64,000 nt of DNA from Proteromonas lacertae (Eukaryota > Sar > Bigyra > Opalinata > Proteromonadidae): contig NGBS01001161.1 of NCBI GenBank assembly GCA_002245135.1, positions 310,001-374,000 on the forward strand. Reading direction: 5' to 3'. This document shows positions 48,554 to 60,790 of the stretch, one piece after another; positions within the stretch are counted from its first letter, which is position 1; each line of letters starts with the position of its first letter. Position numbers and translations under genes: made by a program. The notes beneath the pieces were generated by a model that was not told where the DNA came from, did not search any database, and saw only the letters and a program-made list of their open reading frames with translations.

Positions 48554-49160
48554 GCCACTTTATTAGTGAACGAATCTGATTTTCTAAAAGAAAATTACAG
48601 AAAACAGAAGAGGTATCATATGTTCTTGTTATTATATGAAATAGATGGAATATCATAGATGTCGATCATGAAAACGAATGGCTCAAAAATCAAAAAGCTT
48701 ATGAAACTTGTATATATGGTTCACCTAGACATCCAGAGTCCTTTTACCATAGAGAGTATTAGTTGTTATAATATTGTAATAGAAGACCTGAAATACCAAG
48801 ATCTCATTCTGCTCGTCCCAGTAGAAACATTTATGAACAAATTGTAAATACTCACAATGAAATAATCAAAAGATTAACTACCTACAACACAACTCACGTA
48901 TTTAATATTTTTAATAATTTACACATACTTAGGGTATAAAAGAAAGACCAAATTCAACAGGAAGAATGATGAAACCAATGCAAACTAGAACAAATCAGCA
49001 AATAGCACCAATATCACCAATTAAAGCAATTCCTCCAAGTAGTTTACCACCAGTGACACAATCTCCAAGAAGAGCACATATGCCAGTAACAAAATATGGT
49101 TGTTTAACCAGACATGTAGATCATGATGAAAGATGGTTGTATCATAATTATAAACGATAA
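48527..49160 (+). CDS. Small basic protein of unknown family, overlapping TMEM43 head-to-head
   Basis: Spliced product of about 180 residues. Exon 1 starts at 48527 (MFTTSPTCHATLLVNESDF), intron 48613-48644, then RWNIIDVDHENEWLKNQKAY and GSPRHPESFYHRE, further introns near 48759-48785 and 48897-48931, and a Pro/Arg/Ser-rich end finishing YGCLTRHVDHDERWLYHNYK. The frame stays open across all three introns, which supports the model over the overlapping ORF at 48659-48847. The repeated Trp/Tyr/His residues and basic charge recall microtubule-associated ciliary proteins, but no family is recognised. Its start lies inside the first exon of TMEM43 on the opposite strand. Confidence 0.6.
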
Positions 49161-49250
49161 ATATTTATATATAAAAAGATCATTTATATGATAGTATTGT
49201 TAACATTGTATGGCTGTTATACTTTAATCCAAAAATTACAGAAAATTCAT

Positions 49251-49258
49251 CCGTTTCA
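49251..49258 (+). promoter_or_regulatory. CCGTTTCA element upstream of VPS18
   Basis: Exact CCGTTTCA, 34 nt before the VPS18 ATG, same orientation as the gene. One of six exact copies in gene-poor DNA of this window. Confidence 0.5.
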
Positions 49259-49292
49259 AAATTTCTTTTTATATCTTTAATTTTTTGAATCA

Positions 49293-52200
49293 ATGGCATC
49301 ATTATTTGATGAATGGGTTTCTTCAACAGGGAATGAAGAGGAAGATCTCCACGAATCTGATGTACGTTTATTTTTATTATTGCTTCTATAGAATAATATT
49401 ACTCAACAAGTGAATCGAAGACATGTAGTTGAAGAACAATCTACCGAAGATCCAATATTCACTGTGGAGTTAATGAATTGGATAGTTCCTCTTAATAGCA
49501 GAGGTCAAAAAATAGCAGGTTTTGTTCCACCTAAATTAACTTCTGTATATAAAAATACTTTATTATATAGTTTGCATGTGGTAACAATGTACTTTTGCTA
49601 GGAACCAGTGATAAGAAATTATATCGTTGGAAAGTGAATGGCCAATTTCAAGGTATATATATTATTCATCCTATTTTCTAATAGAAATCGAATTACCAAG
49701 TCGTGATTGTGGAATTTATAGATTATTTGTTGATCCAACAGGAAAACATGGAGTAATCAGTCTTAGAACAGGAGATAATTACTATTTACATGAGTCAACT
49801 AATAAATTGAAAGAATTAACCAAAATTCATGGAATGATTATAGAATCAATAGGTTGGGATAAACAAGCACCAACTGATAAAAGTACAGGTACAATATTAA
49901 TCGGTTCAAGAAACGGTCAAATTTTCGAAAGTGTAATAGAAGAGAAAGACAAATACTGTAAAAAAGTATGTGATTTACGTCAATCCATTCCAATATGTGG
50001 ATTATTCTACGAAAGATTCCCAGGATCACTTAATAAATACTTTGTAATGTTAGCTACAGCCAATCCAACTAGATATTATCAATATGTGGGTGGTCCAGAT
50101 TTTGAACATATGTTTGATCAATGTAAAGGAGGAGATAATGCATTTACTGAATTCCCAGGCGATATACAATATACTGAGTTACAATTTTATTCTAAATATA
50201 TTCATGATGTAGCTAGAACATTTGCATTATTAACCAATGCAGGTATTTATTATGGAACATTATTATTTGCTTCACAGAATACAGGAGATACTGTTGTTCA
50301 TGATTATCAATTAATACAATTAGATTCAATACCTGAATCAATTGCACTAACTGAATTTTATTTTATATTAGCCTATAAGAATGAATTGATCATTCAAAAT
50401 CAATTAAATAATGAAATTGTATTAAGAAGGCAATTTACCAGTAATGAAGGTAATTTATTGAGTTTATCACTTGATAATGGGAATAACACTGTATGGTTAT
50501 GTGCTGAAAATGGAATATATAAAATCAATATAAAAGATGAAGATAGAAATGTTTGGAATCTATATTTAACTCGAGCTAAAAATGGTAATATTCAAGATTT
50601 TGAAACTGCTTATCAACACTGTAAAGATGATAATGAAAGAGATATTGTATTACAAGCTCAAGCTGCTCATTATTTCAATTCAAAAGATTATGATCGTAGT
50701 GCTAAATACTATGCAAGGACACAATGTTCATTTGAAGAAGTGTCATTAAAATTTATAAGTGTAAATGAGAATGATGCTTTAAGGACATTTTTATTATTGA
50801 AATTGAAACAATTTGATAATAATAATAATAATGGAGGTGATGATGATGATGATGAAAAGAGAGAAAGAAACCCACAAAAAACATTAATCTGTACTTGGTT
50901 GACTGAACTATTCTTAGACAAATTAAATTCAATTCCTGAAGATCCAAAGAATGTTAATGAAAATAGTAATCATGAAGAAGAAATTACTCAGATTTCTTTC
51001 GATTTTCGTGAATTTTTGAATGAATATTTAGATGATTTAGATGGTGAAACAACATTTAAACTATTATCAAGTCATGGTAGAGTTGATTTATTATTATATT
51101 ATGCCAGTCTAATGAACGATTATGAAAGAATCTTAACACATCATATGCAAAGAGGTGATTATGAAAGTGCAATATTTGTACTAAAAGAAGCTGATTTTAA
51201 AAGTGTAGAAGATTTGTATTATAAATATAGTGGTCCATTGATGTTAAATTGTGCTGAGAAAACGATAGAGTTATGGCAATGTGCACCGCAATTGAATGCT
51301 GTGATGTTAATACCTTCATTAGTTCGTTATGAGGAACAGAGACAAAAAACAATAAAAAATAATGAAAATGCTGAAAATATAAATGAAAAAATTGGAAGAG
51401 ATTTTGCTGTTGATTATTTAGAATATTGTATTAACAAAAGAGGCAATAAAGACCAAGCTATTCATAATTATTTATTATCTTTATATTGTGATATGGATGA
51501 TGAAATCCCACTTTTACGATATTTAGAGAATCAAATCAATAATCCAGTTGTTGATTTAAAATATGCACTAAGAGTATGTAATAAAGCAAAGAAATTAAGA
51601 AGTTGTGTTTATATTTACAGTATGTTAGGATTATATGAAGAAGCAGTGAAATTATCATTGAATGTTGATATTAAATTAGCAAAAATGAATGCCAATAAAC
51701 CTGAAGATAAAGAATTACAACGTAAATTATGGCTAGAGATAGCTAAGTATTTGATTCAAAATAATAAAGATATAAAGAAAGGATTGAATGTATTAAATGA
51801 ATGTAGTTATATAAAGATTGAAGACATCTTACCTTTATTTCCAGATTTTACTACAATTGATGAATTTAAAGATCAAATTTGTCAAAGTTTGGATGACTAT
51901 AATATACAAATAAAATCATTGAAGGATGAAATGGAAGAATATACAAGTAGTGCTGATAGAATAAGAGATGATATCAAATGTCTAAGAAATAGATATGGTT
52001 ATATTGGTGCTAATCAAAAATGTGATATTTGTCATGAAAGTGCATTATTGCGTCAATTTTATTTATTCCCTTGCACTCACGTTTTTCACACTGATTGTTT
52101 AATGAAAGAAGTGAAAAGATATTTAAGTCCAGTAGGAAGACAACATTTGAAAGAATTGAAAGAGAAATTAAATATTAGTGTAAGTAGTAACAATAATGAA

Positions 52201-52380
52201 ATGAAAAATGCTGTTGCTGCTGGTTTGCCAATAAAAGAACAAGTCCAGACTGAAATAGATGAATTAATAGCCTCTGAATGTTTGTTCTGTGGAGATAAGA
52301 TGATTGATTCTATCACTGAACCTCTAATTAGTGTAGATGAGACTGTTGAAGGATTGGAGTGGAATTTAGATACTAATTAA
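49293..52380 (+). CDS. VPS18: Vacuolar sorting protein VPS18 (Pep3)
   Basis: Introns 49362-49391, 49545-49570 and 49653-49684 leave 999 residues, the normal VPS18 size. The N-terminal Pep3 propeller has NNVLLLGTSDKKLYRW, CGIYRLFVDPTGKHGVISL and LIGSRNGQIFES. The clathrin-like solenoid has HYFNSKDYDRSAKYYART and CVYIYSMLGLYEEAVKLSL. The RING at the end is CDICHESALLRQFYLFPC, HVFHTDCLM and ECLFCGDKM. VPS18 is a core subunit of HOPS and CORVET, which tether endosomes and lysosomes. A Glu/Asp/Asn insert sits at about residue 380. CCGTTTCA lies just upstream. Confidence 0.95.
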
Positions 52381-52476
52381 TAAATATACATTTGTTTTAT
52401 TATTTTACAATATTTTTTTGCAATTGGTGATTAATGGAGAGTGTATATCTAACAAAATTAGTTTCTAAATATATAT

Positions 52477-52484
52477 CCGTTTCA
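52477..52484 (+). promoter_or_regulatory. CCGTTTCA element upstream of pseudokinase-LRR copy 2
   Basis: Exact CCGTTTCATTTA, 78 nt before the ATG at 52563 and in the same orientation. The same CCGTTTCATTTA string recurs at 54622 before the next pseudokinase. Confidence 0.55.
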
Positions 52485-52562
52485 TTTATTCTATATTTTT
52501 AAATGATTTCTCTTCAGAATGTTTTTGTTGTTTATTTATATATATTATTATCATAGAATGAG

Positions 52563-54581
52563 ATGAAATTAAGAAATACAAAAAGAGTAAGCTACTATGT
52601 TTAGTATTTAGAAACTTTTTGTTGTGAAAAAGAAAGAAGCACCATATTTTTACTTTATTGATAAATTCGATTCCAAAGTTATAAAGGTAATACCATTTAC
52701 TTCAAATAAAGAGGATATACACACATTTTGTGTATTCTACTGTTTATTTTATTATATAATAGTCAAATATATCTATTTTACAGCATGCATTTAATATACA
52801 TGCAAATTATTGTTTTCTTCCAACTCAATTGACATTATATTCTTCATTCATTGCTTTAGAAACTCCACATACCGGTCATATAATGTATTCAAAAATAACA
52901 TCAGATATTACATACATAAACTATATAATAAAGAGTATATGTCAATCATTGTTATTCCTTGAATCATTGAATATGATTCATGGATTAATTACTCCATCAA
53001 ATGTATTTTTCAGTGATTCTGATGGTCAAATATTATTATCAGATTACTTACAATACTCACTTATTAATAATCATTCAATAAATTATCTTAGTCCTGAAAG
53101 AATAAAAGGAATGGAAGTTGATATTAAGTCAGATATTTGGAGTTGTGGATGTTTAGTGTATTATTTATTAACTAAAACAAATCCATTTAATAATAAGGAT
53201 CAACTATTGCACTGTGAATATAGGGAATTGAAAAATAATGAATATTTTAATCAAATATTGAAGAATATCATCATTTTAAACCCCAGAAATAGATTAACTC
53301 TTTTGGAATTATATAATACTATTAATGAAATCGATATGAGAGTATTTGATTATAGAATATATCCATTATTAATGTATAATCAATATCAAATTGATAATGA
53401 TGAACAGTTGCAATTATTAAGTAAAAATATGAATATAATATTATTATTAATAAAAGAATATAATAAGCTTCCTGAGTTAAACTTTTTATTCCTATTTTTT
53501 CAGATGAGTGAATTATCATACCAGTATTCAATATTATTTCAAAATAATATAACAGAAAATCTGAATTTCTTCGATACATTTAGACAGAATCATAAACTTG
53601 ATTTATCATGGAAGCAATATTCACTTTCATTTCTAAATCAATTGTCATCACATTTTATTTCATTAAGACATTTAAAAGAATTAATATTTGTGAGTATATA
53701 ACATACAATATTCAATTTATTGTATTTATTTTAATAAAATAGATAATTCAATTCCTGATATCTCTGTATTAACTAAAAATTTTAAATATATAAGAGAATT
53801 AGAAGTGCTAAACATTGATAGTATAAAATTGTTAATTTTATATATTCAATAGTAAATAATTTAACATCAAGTGGTTTTAAAGAAATTAGTGATTGTTTGA
53901 AATATATTACTCTTTTGTCAGAGCTTTCATTAAATTGTATTAATTGATTATTACAATAATGAAATAGATAATAACTCTGAAGACTCAGGAATAGCTTATT
54001 TATCACAATCATTTCATTTTATCACTCATTTGAAGAAATTATCTCTAATAGAGAATAATGTAACAGATAAAGGGATTAAATTTCTATGTGAAAATATTAA
54101 ATATATACCAAATCTGACAGCGTTAATACTGAGTCGTATATCTATATCTATTGTATTTTTTCCTCATGAAATAGACAATAAAATTAATGATTTAGGAATG
54201 TCAATTTTGTCATACTCTTTTTCATCAATTTTATCATTAACTAAACTAAATATGCAATGTATTAAGTTCTTTGTATTTATTAGATAATTCAATTGGTGAT
54301 ATTGGAGGTATATCGCTTTATAACAATTTGCATTTACTTACTAAAATTCATGAACTGCAAATATCACGTATAAATACTTATATTCTAACATAGATAATAA
54401 AATGAGTGATGAGTCAATAGAATGCTTATGTGGATTGTGTTTTCCTGATAATGATAATTTCATTATGAACATTTCTTGTATAACAACTATATATCTTATG
54501 ATTTGCCTTATAGTTAACAAATTATCAAAGAAAACCGAAGAATTGTTGAGAAAATTATGCAAATTTAAATGTTACTATTGA
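52563..54581 (+). CDS. Pseudokinase with C-terminal leucine-rich repeats (copy 2)
   Basis: About 575 residues in ten exons. N-lobe lysine is in KVIKVIPFTSN; the catalytic loop reads MIHGLITPSNV, so HRD is HGL; DFG is replaced by SDY; YLSPERIKG is the APE-like motif and DIWSCGCLVYYLL follows. The C-terminal half holds LRRs of the form LKELIFVNNSI, LSELSLNYNNSEDSGI, LKKLSLIENNVTDKG, LTALILSHNKINDLG and LNMQYNSIGDIGG. Most introns in this part fall in phase 1 just before the Asn of each repeat, so exons correspond to repeat units. Introns include 52587-52611 and one near 52736-52766. Similar in plan to 13469-15159 on the opposite strand. Confidence 0.75.
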
Positions 54582-54621
54582 TTAAAGGTGATTATGATTT
54601 GATTATGTTTGAATGAAGTAG

Positions 54622-54629
54622 CCGTTTCA
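54622..54629 (+). promoter_or_regulatory. CCGTTTCA element upstream of pseudokinase 3
   Basis: Exact CCGTTTCATTTA, 25 nt before the ATG at 54655, same orientation. Only 40 bp separate it from the stop of the previous gene, so this is likely the whole promoter. Confidence 0.55.
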
Positions 54630-54654
54630 TTTAGAATATTTTAAAAATTACAAC

Positions 54655-56716
54655 ATGCCAAGTTATCCATCAACATTTTTACCACCATATACTCCATCAC
54701 AAATGCTATTACGTCCTCCTCCTCCTCAACTACCACCACCCCAAACGCCGAATTCATTTTACAGTATAAAAGTAGCTAGAAAGAAACTTCATGTGTGTAA
54801 TTATTATTATGTAGAACAAGTTAAGAATAGTAATGAAGTATTTGTCATTAAAACACTTAAATTACCAATTAAAGAATTTCACACAATTGAAATGGAAATA
54901 TTAGAGTTAATTAAACACTCAGGAGCTAGATATAATATTATAAATAGAATATATAATGTAAACAATAATTATACCAATATTTATACTGAATTTGAAGAAT
55001 TTGGAACAATGTGCGATTGTATAGAGTATTGGGATAATATGAATCAGCCTTTCACATTAGATGTATATTACTATGCAATTTATTGAATAGATAATTCTGA
55101 AATATATCAATCATATCATTCTTCAATTGCAGTTCCTTTATGATAAAGGATATGGACATGGAAATATATGTACTAAATCATTCTTATTTGGTAAAAGACT
55201 AAACTATCCAATTTTATGGAAGTATTCATATGCATATAAGATATCAAGTCCAGAAATAAATAGTTATGATCGTTGTGAAATTAGCCACCAGAAATAATAG
55301 AAAAGAAATCGTATAGTGAAAAAAGTGACATTTTTGCTTTAGGTTGTCTTATTTATGAAATGTATAGATTTCGAAAGTTGTTTACACATGCAAATGCAAA
55401 TGATATGTACAATACATTTAAAAATATAAGATACCCAGAAGTTGTTAATAATAGTGGCGATTTAATTATTAGTTTAGTAAGGAAAATGATAGAATATGAT
55501 TTCAATAAAAGAATATCTTTTGATGATTTAAAGAATGAAATACGTATTATTGCTAATAATAATCAACCACAACAACTAATACCACAACATCCTCAACCAC
55601 AAATGTCACAAACTCAACTAATACCACAACATCCTCAACCACAAATGTCACAAACTCAACTAATACCACAAATTCAACCTCTACAACTACAGAATTGTCA
55701 AACATCACCACCAAATAATTCACAACAAACAGAAACTATATATCCATCTCAAACAATAATTCAATCACATACATTATATCCTTACCAACAGACACAACCA
55801 CCACAACCACAACAAGCGCCTCCACCAATACCATTACCTCAACCACAGAATCAACAAATAAATGTATATATAATAATGTATATAGGAATAAATAGATTGT
55901 TAAGTTTTATTCTGGAGAAGAAAAGTATGATGGTAAGTATATAAATTATTATATAAATTGTGAACCAGAAGAGTTAAGTGGAAAGGATCTTGATACGTTT
56001 GAAATACTATTACCATCATCAAAGTCAAATAATATCAGATTTGAAAAAAGAGATTTAGAAAGTATCTTTTTTATTATCTATTATTAGTTTTTAAAAAGAA
56101 CGAAAGATGTGTAAAGAATTACATGAAGATGAAAGATATAATAATAAAAATGAATGGATTTGATCCTAATACTCACAGAGAGAATGAATGTTTTCAGTAT
56201 TATTGAATATAATATTCATTATTTTATAGATATAACAATAAAAGAGGTAATCTAATTCTGAAACAAATGAAAATTAGTGTTAGTGAAATACTTGATGATG
56301 TATCAATACTGAATAATATTGATAAATACATAGATAAATGTATATTTTAAATTATGTTATATAAAATAGTGGGATTTGAAGTTTCTCTACCTAACATGAG
56401 TAGCAGTAGTGATTATAAATCACCAATAACTGAATTAGATATATCATATATCAATATACCTAAAAAAAGAGAAAATACTTATAATGAACAGATAGAAAAT
56501 GAAGGTGGCATAAATGAGCATCAAATACAAGATGAAAATTATACAGAAACTGAAGATCATACAGAAAATGATTCTGATATAAAAGAGGATGAAATACAAG
56601 GTGAAGATGATATAAAGAAAGAAGATGAAATGGAAAATGAAGAAGATGTTGAAAATGGTGAATTTCATCCTCCAAAGAGTGATGTTAACCCCAATCAATG
56701 CTGTACATTCATGTAA
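54655..56716 (+). CDS. Pseudokinase with Gln/Pro-rich middle and C-terminal CaaX box
   Basis: Starts with a Pro-rich leader (PPPPQLPPPQTP), then an N-lobe with VFVIKTLKLPIKE and EMEILELIKHSG. The catalytic loop is YGHGNICTKSF (HGN for HRD). SEKSDIFALGCLIYEMYRF closes the C-lobe. The frame slips by one base near 55281-55285, just before PPEIIEKKSY; no intron repairs it, so it is either an indel in the sequence or a broken gene. A Gln/Pro stretch follows with a duplicated 14-residue unit, then FYSGEEKYDGKY, a helical region and an acidic tail ending NQCCTFM. CTFM fits a CaaX prenylation signal (Met favours farnesyl), with a second Cys before it. Membrane anchoring is inferred. Confidence 0.65.
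55576..55659 (+). repeat. Tandem 42-bp coding repeat (two copies plus a partial)
   Basis: Two identical 42-nt units, each encoding LIPQHPQPQMSQTQ, followed by the start of a third (LIPQ). Exact identity at the DNA level points to recent slippage or unequal exchange. Confidence 0.9.
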
Positions 56717-57012
56717 TTGAATAGTTTGTTGTTTTACATATAATAATTCATATACTTAATAGTAGTTTTGAGAGATTATTATTACATAATTGAATTAAAT
56801 ATTCAAGATTATTAAATAACTGGATGTCTTATAATAATGTATGAAACATGTGAATAATTGACATTTTCCCTCAAATTTCTCTTTATTGGACTACTATGAA
56901 AAGCCGCTCAAATAAAAAATCATGCATAGATAGTAATATATTAAAACAATGCAAATAAGATTTAAATACAAATAACAGTATATTAAATATGAAAGTACAT
57001 GTAATTTACCGC

Positions 57013-57280
57013 CTAAAAGATATCATCAGTATTATCACCATCAGGAGATCGTTCTAAGTACCGAAATCCATCTTCATCTCTCTTTTCAATAAATAATTCA
57101 CGTTTTGGAGCAGTTAAATTACGCATAGTAGAGTTTTTTGTCTTTAAGGTGATAGGTGAATATATTGGTTGTTTTTTGAGCTTCATATCAACAGCTTTTG
57201 AGAATTGTAATTCAAGATAACTACATAATAAATAAATTAAGTGTATACTTTGAATCAAAATGGACATTGCATTGTGACAT
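57013..57280 (-). CDS. Small two-exon protein, unknown
   Basis: With the intron near 57222-57249 removed, the product is about 79 residues: MSQCNVHFDSN, then YLELQFSKAVDMKLKKQP, IYSPITLKTKNSTMRNL, APKRELFIEKRDEDGFRY and an acidic end (DGDNTDDIF). No family recognised. The unspliced frame is also open upstream, but the spliced form gives a natural Met start. The size, charge and the WD40/axonemal neighbourhood would suit a small flagellar protein, which is only a guess. Confidence 0.45.
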
Positions 57281-57465
57281 TGAGATGTTCTACTACAGTT
57301 CAAGGTTGTTCGATTATAAATTGATTTAATGAAAGTTCAACCAATAAAATTCCTGAAATCTTTATGTAAATTATGACATTTTTACGGTCAAGAAGAAAAA
57401 CACATTACTCCTTCTTTTTTCAAACACAGATGTAAATAATATCATACAAAAACAAAATATCGCCA

Positions 57466-58911
57466 CTAAGAATACATAAAAGAATACTTTATTTTCATTC
57501 TTCTGGAGTTTTTATTTGTAGGTGGTCTAGTTGATGGAGGGATTGGTATCTGCTTAATTGTCTGTCCTTCTTCATTCAACATTGTGTTGTTCTGAATTAA
57601 TTGCTTCTTTTCTTCTTTAATCAATAATTGGTTGAATCTTCTTGTTTGAGCTGGTAATTTTGTTAATTTCTTTTGTTTCTCTTCCTCTTCATTGATTTCT
57701 TTGGGATGCTTCATATATGAATCAATAATTGCCGATTTCAAGCCGTAAGGGAGAAGTGTAAAGGGTGAAGATAAAGGATAAACATCACTATAAGGTACTA
57801 TATCTTTAGTATCTATCATTCCATTTGTTTGTATTTCTATTGCATCATCTAACAAAACTGTGAATCTCTTCTTACATACATCAGGATCATCACATTCCGT
57901 CAAAGTAGGCGACCAATCATTATCACCTATTTTACATTCAATCTTTAACTCTTTCAAATTCAAAAAATAACAAACAGCTCCACCAACAGTAAGAACAATA
58001 TTTTCATAAACAGTTGGTGCCAAAAATTTGGGTGTTTTATTGAACCCAGGAATTGTATCAACAATTGTATGTGGTGTATCTTTACCTAAAGGTCTCCATT
58101 TCTTTACATTCGTTAAATCTAAAATAATAATCTGTGGTTTATTAGTTCCTAGATATAAATTTTCCTCATTTTTATCAAAAACCATTGAATATACTTCAGA
58201 ATTAGCAGATAATCTATAAGCGGTCTCATTAGTAGTAAGTGACTGATAATTATGATTATCAATAGTAAATATATATCCATTATCAGTATTATAGAATATT
58301 AAATTACTTGTTGAATGGTATAATATTTTATTGACTGATGGTCTTAACACTTGTTTTTCTGATAGTTTCTTATTACCAATTATATCTGAAGGAGAATATA
58401 ATAAATTGATATGATCACCACTTAGTTTATTCCAAAAACTAATTTCTCCATTAAATGTACCAGCTACTATTGTTGTTGGAGTGGAGGTTAAACATAATAC
58501 ATGAGAACTAATACCATCTAAATTCAGTATTCTTGGAGGAATTTTTGTTCCCATATCTATATAAAAATATAAATATAATTATTATACCTGTAACAATGTA
58601 CATACTTCCATGATAACCACCACATATTAAAGTAAAATAAGCTTGAGGTATGTTTGTAAAATGTAATCTATTTACATCTATATGATTTGGCAATTGAGTG
58701 TGAAATGTACAACTTCCATTATGTAAGTTATATATATAAATATGACCATATTGAGTACCAACAGCTAATACTTTGCCATTTATACCTAAGAGACAGCTAA
58801 TTAAACGACGATCTTGATGTATTTGGAATGAATAAACAATTGTTCCTGTATGAATACTATACTCTGATACTAATCCTTTACCAGTTACTAACACAATCTA
58901 ATTAAACATAA

Positions 58912-58949
<38 letters not shown>

Positions 58950-60671
58950 ATGTAAATCAGGACTGTATAGTAATCCAACAATTTGTAATTCTAGATCAAT
59001 TAATGAATCATCATCTTCTTCTTTCTTCTCTGGAACTTTGTCAGCTTGCATTACATCAACACTGCTAAATGGACTATCTATTTTTTCACCCATAATATAT
59101 TTCACATTCCAAGATCTTATCTGACTACCAGCTATAAATATTCTACTATATTGTTCATCATAATATAAAGTAGAATGATATTGTTGTTCCCAATCTGTTG
59201 TTGATTGCAACAACCTTCCCATTCTTAAATCAAATACTTTAATCTTTCTATCAACACTTGTACATATTAACATATCTTCATTTTCACAACAACATATACC
59301 ACATACTCTATGATCCAATATATTTCCAATATCTTCAACAAATGGTAATAATTGGGTAGGACGATGGGGTGAAAAAGGATCCCACATACTGACAGTTCTA
59401 CCAAACCCAGCACATGCCAATACTCTTCTAGAACCACACCATGTGAATAATCGAACATTATTTGGATCAGTCATTATAGTTTTTGGTGTAAAATGATAAG
59501 GATCAACAATAATCATTTTATTATCTAATCCACTACTTACATATCCAACTAAAGCAGGAATATATTGTATTTGAGTTATATTTTGTTTATGAACATTATA
59601 ATGGGTTAATTCATCACCTGTTTCAACATCATATAAGACAATACAACCGTTATGACAACCACAACATAAATATTCTTTTTTATTATCTTCACTGATATTA
59701 CTATATAGATAAGTTGGAGTACCATAATCAACTTCTAACGATCCTCTTGGATGTATATTCACATTCATAGAATGCAATGATAAATCATATTGTTGAATCA
59801 ATCTATTCTTATAAGCAATGAATACTTGTGGAAACATACTTCTATAAGCAATAGCAACAACAGGTTGTTTGACTCCCATTTGCATTAATGATAATTTACT
59901 TTCAAATGTTGCTCTTGGTGGATTTTTAAGACCAGGCTGTAATGGCTTTTCATGTACTGATAAACTATATCTATAACTTAAATCATTGCCATATATATTC
60001 ACAGTGTCATCTCTATTTAACATTATATATTGATCTAATGTGGTTGAATATAAAATTTGAGTTGGACCAGAGTTTGTGTATGGTTTGATAATTCCTGATG
60101 GTTTTAATCGATGAAAACCAAATAAATACTTCAAATCGTATGAATTGGAAGTTTCATCTATTAAGTATTCAGTTATTTGATTCCAATAAATTTTCCCTTC
60201 ATTTCTCCAATCGATTTTGTCATAGAATAAATCGATTTGTTCTTGTGTACTATCACATATCAATAATACTGTATAATAAAAGTCTAATTTGGTTAAATAT
60301 TGGATTTTTTTCTTTCTAAATATGTGATATACTAATCTTTGAAATAAATCAAGCTAGTAACATAATAAAAATACAAATAAATATACTGATCTAATTATTG
60401 CTTCTGTTGATAATGGTGCTCTTTCTCTAGATTTGATTATTTCTATAAATTTATCAGATAAATCTTTAAATGGAGTATGTGGACCTTCTAATGATTCTTT
60501 CAGGAAGAATGCTTTTGAATCACGAGTTATACAGCTTAAAAATGATTCTCTTCTTGATACTGCACTTTTTGGTGTAGAAGGCAATGATTGGTATGTTGGT
60601 TCACTCGACTTTATTTCTTCTAATCTATTATTAAATATTCTTTTTTTCAAATTCCTGTATAATTCAGACAT
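57466..60671 (-). CDS. EF-hand WD40-repeat protein (WDR49/EFCAB8-like)
   Basis: About 1,000 residues. The N-terminal exon (MSELYRNLKKRIFNNRLEE) joins LDLFQRLVYHIF across an intron at about 60355-60390. An EF-hand-like unit follows (QIDLFYDKIDWRNEGKIYW). Many WD40 repeats come next: GCHNGCIVLYDVETGDELTH, SSGLDNKMIIVD, CAGFGRTVSMWDP, CTSVDRKIKVFDLRMGRLL, IFIAGSQIRSWNVKY, then, past the (TA)n intron, VGTQYGHIYIYNL, CGGYHGSMYIVT and VAGTFNGEISFWNK. The end is Lys/Arg/Pro-rich. This arrangement is common in motile ciliates and flagellates and in animals is expressed in ciliated tissue, so an axonemal role is likely. Around 60263-60330 the exact intron structure is uncertain. Confidence 0.75.
58917..58944. 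repeat. (TA)n microsatellite inside a WD40-gene intron
   Basis: TA run forming the donor half of a 45-nt intron between LHI and VLVTGKG of the EF-hand WD40 gene. Same arrangement as the ELP1 introns. Confidence 0.9.
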
Positions 60672-60790
60672 ATTTTAAAAAATAGAATAAAAAACTGTGG
60701 ACATATAATTACAGTGTCAATGTAAATATTTCTTTTTATTAAAATAAACACAAAATACTAGAATTCATCTATTGAATCAAATTAGATTAT

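Noticed and set aside
48659-48847. ORF of 62 codons starting MSIMKTNGSK
   Set aside because: It runs across two predicted introns of the 48527-49160 gene and has no conserved features.
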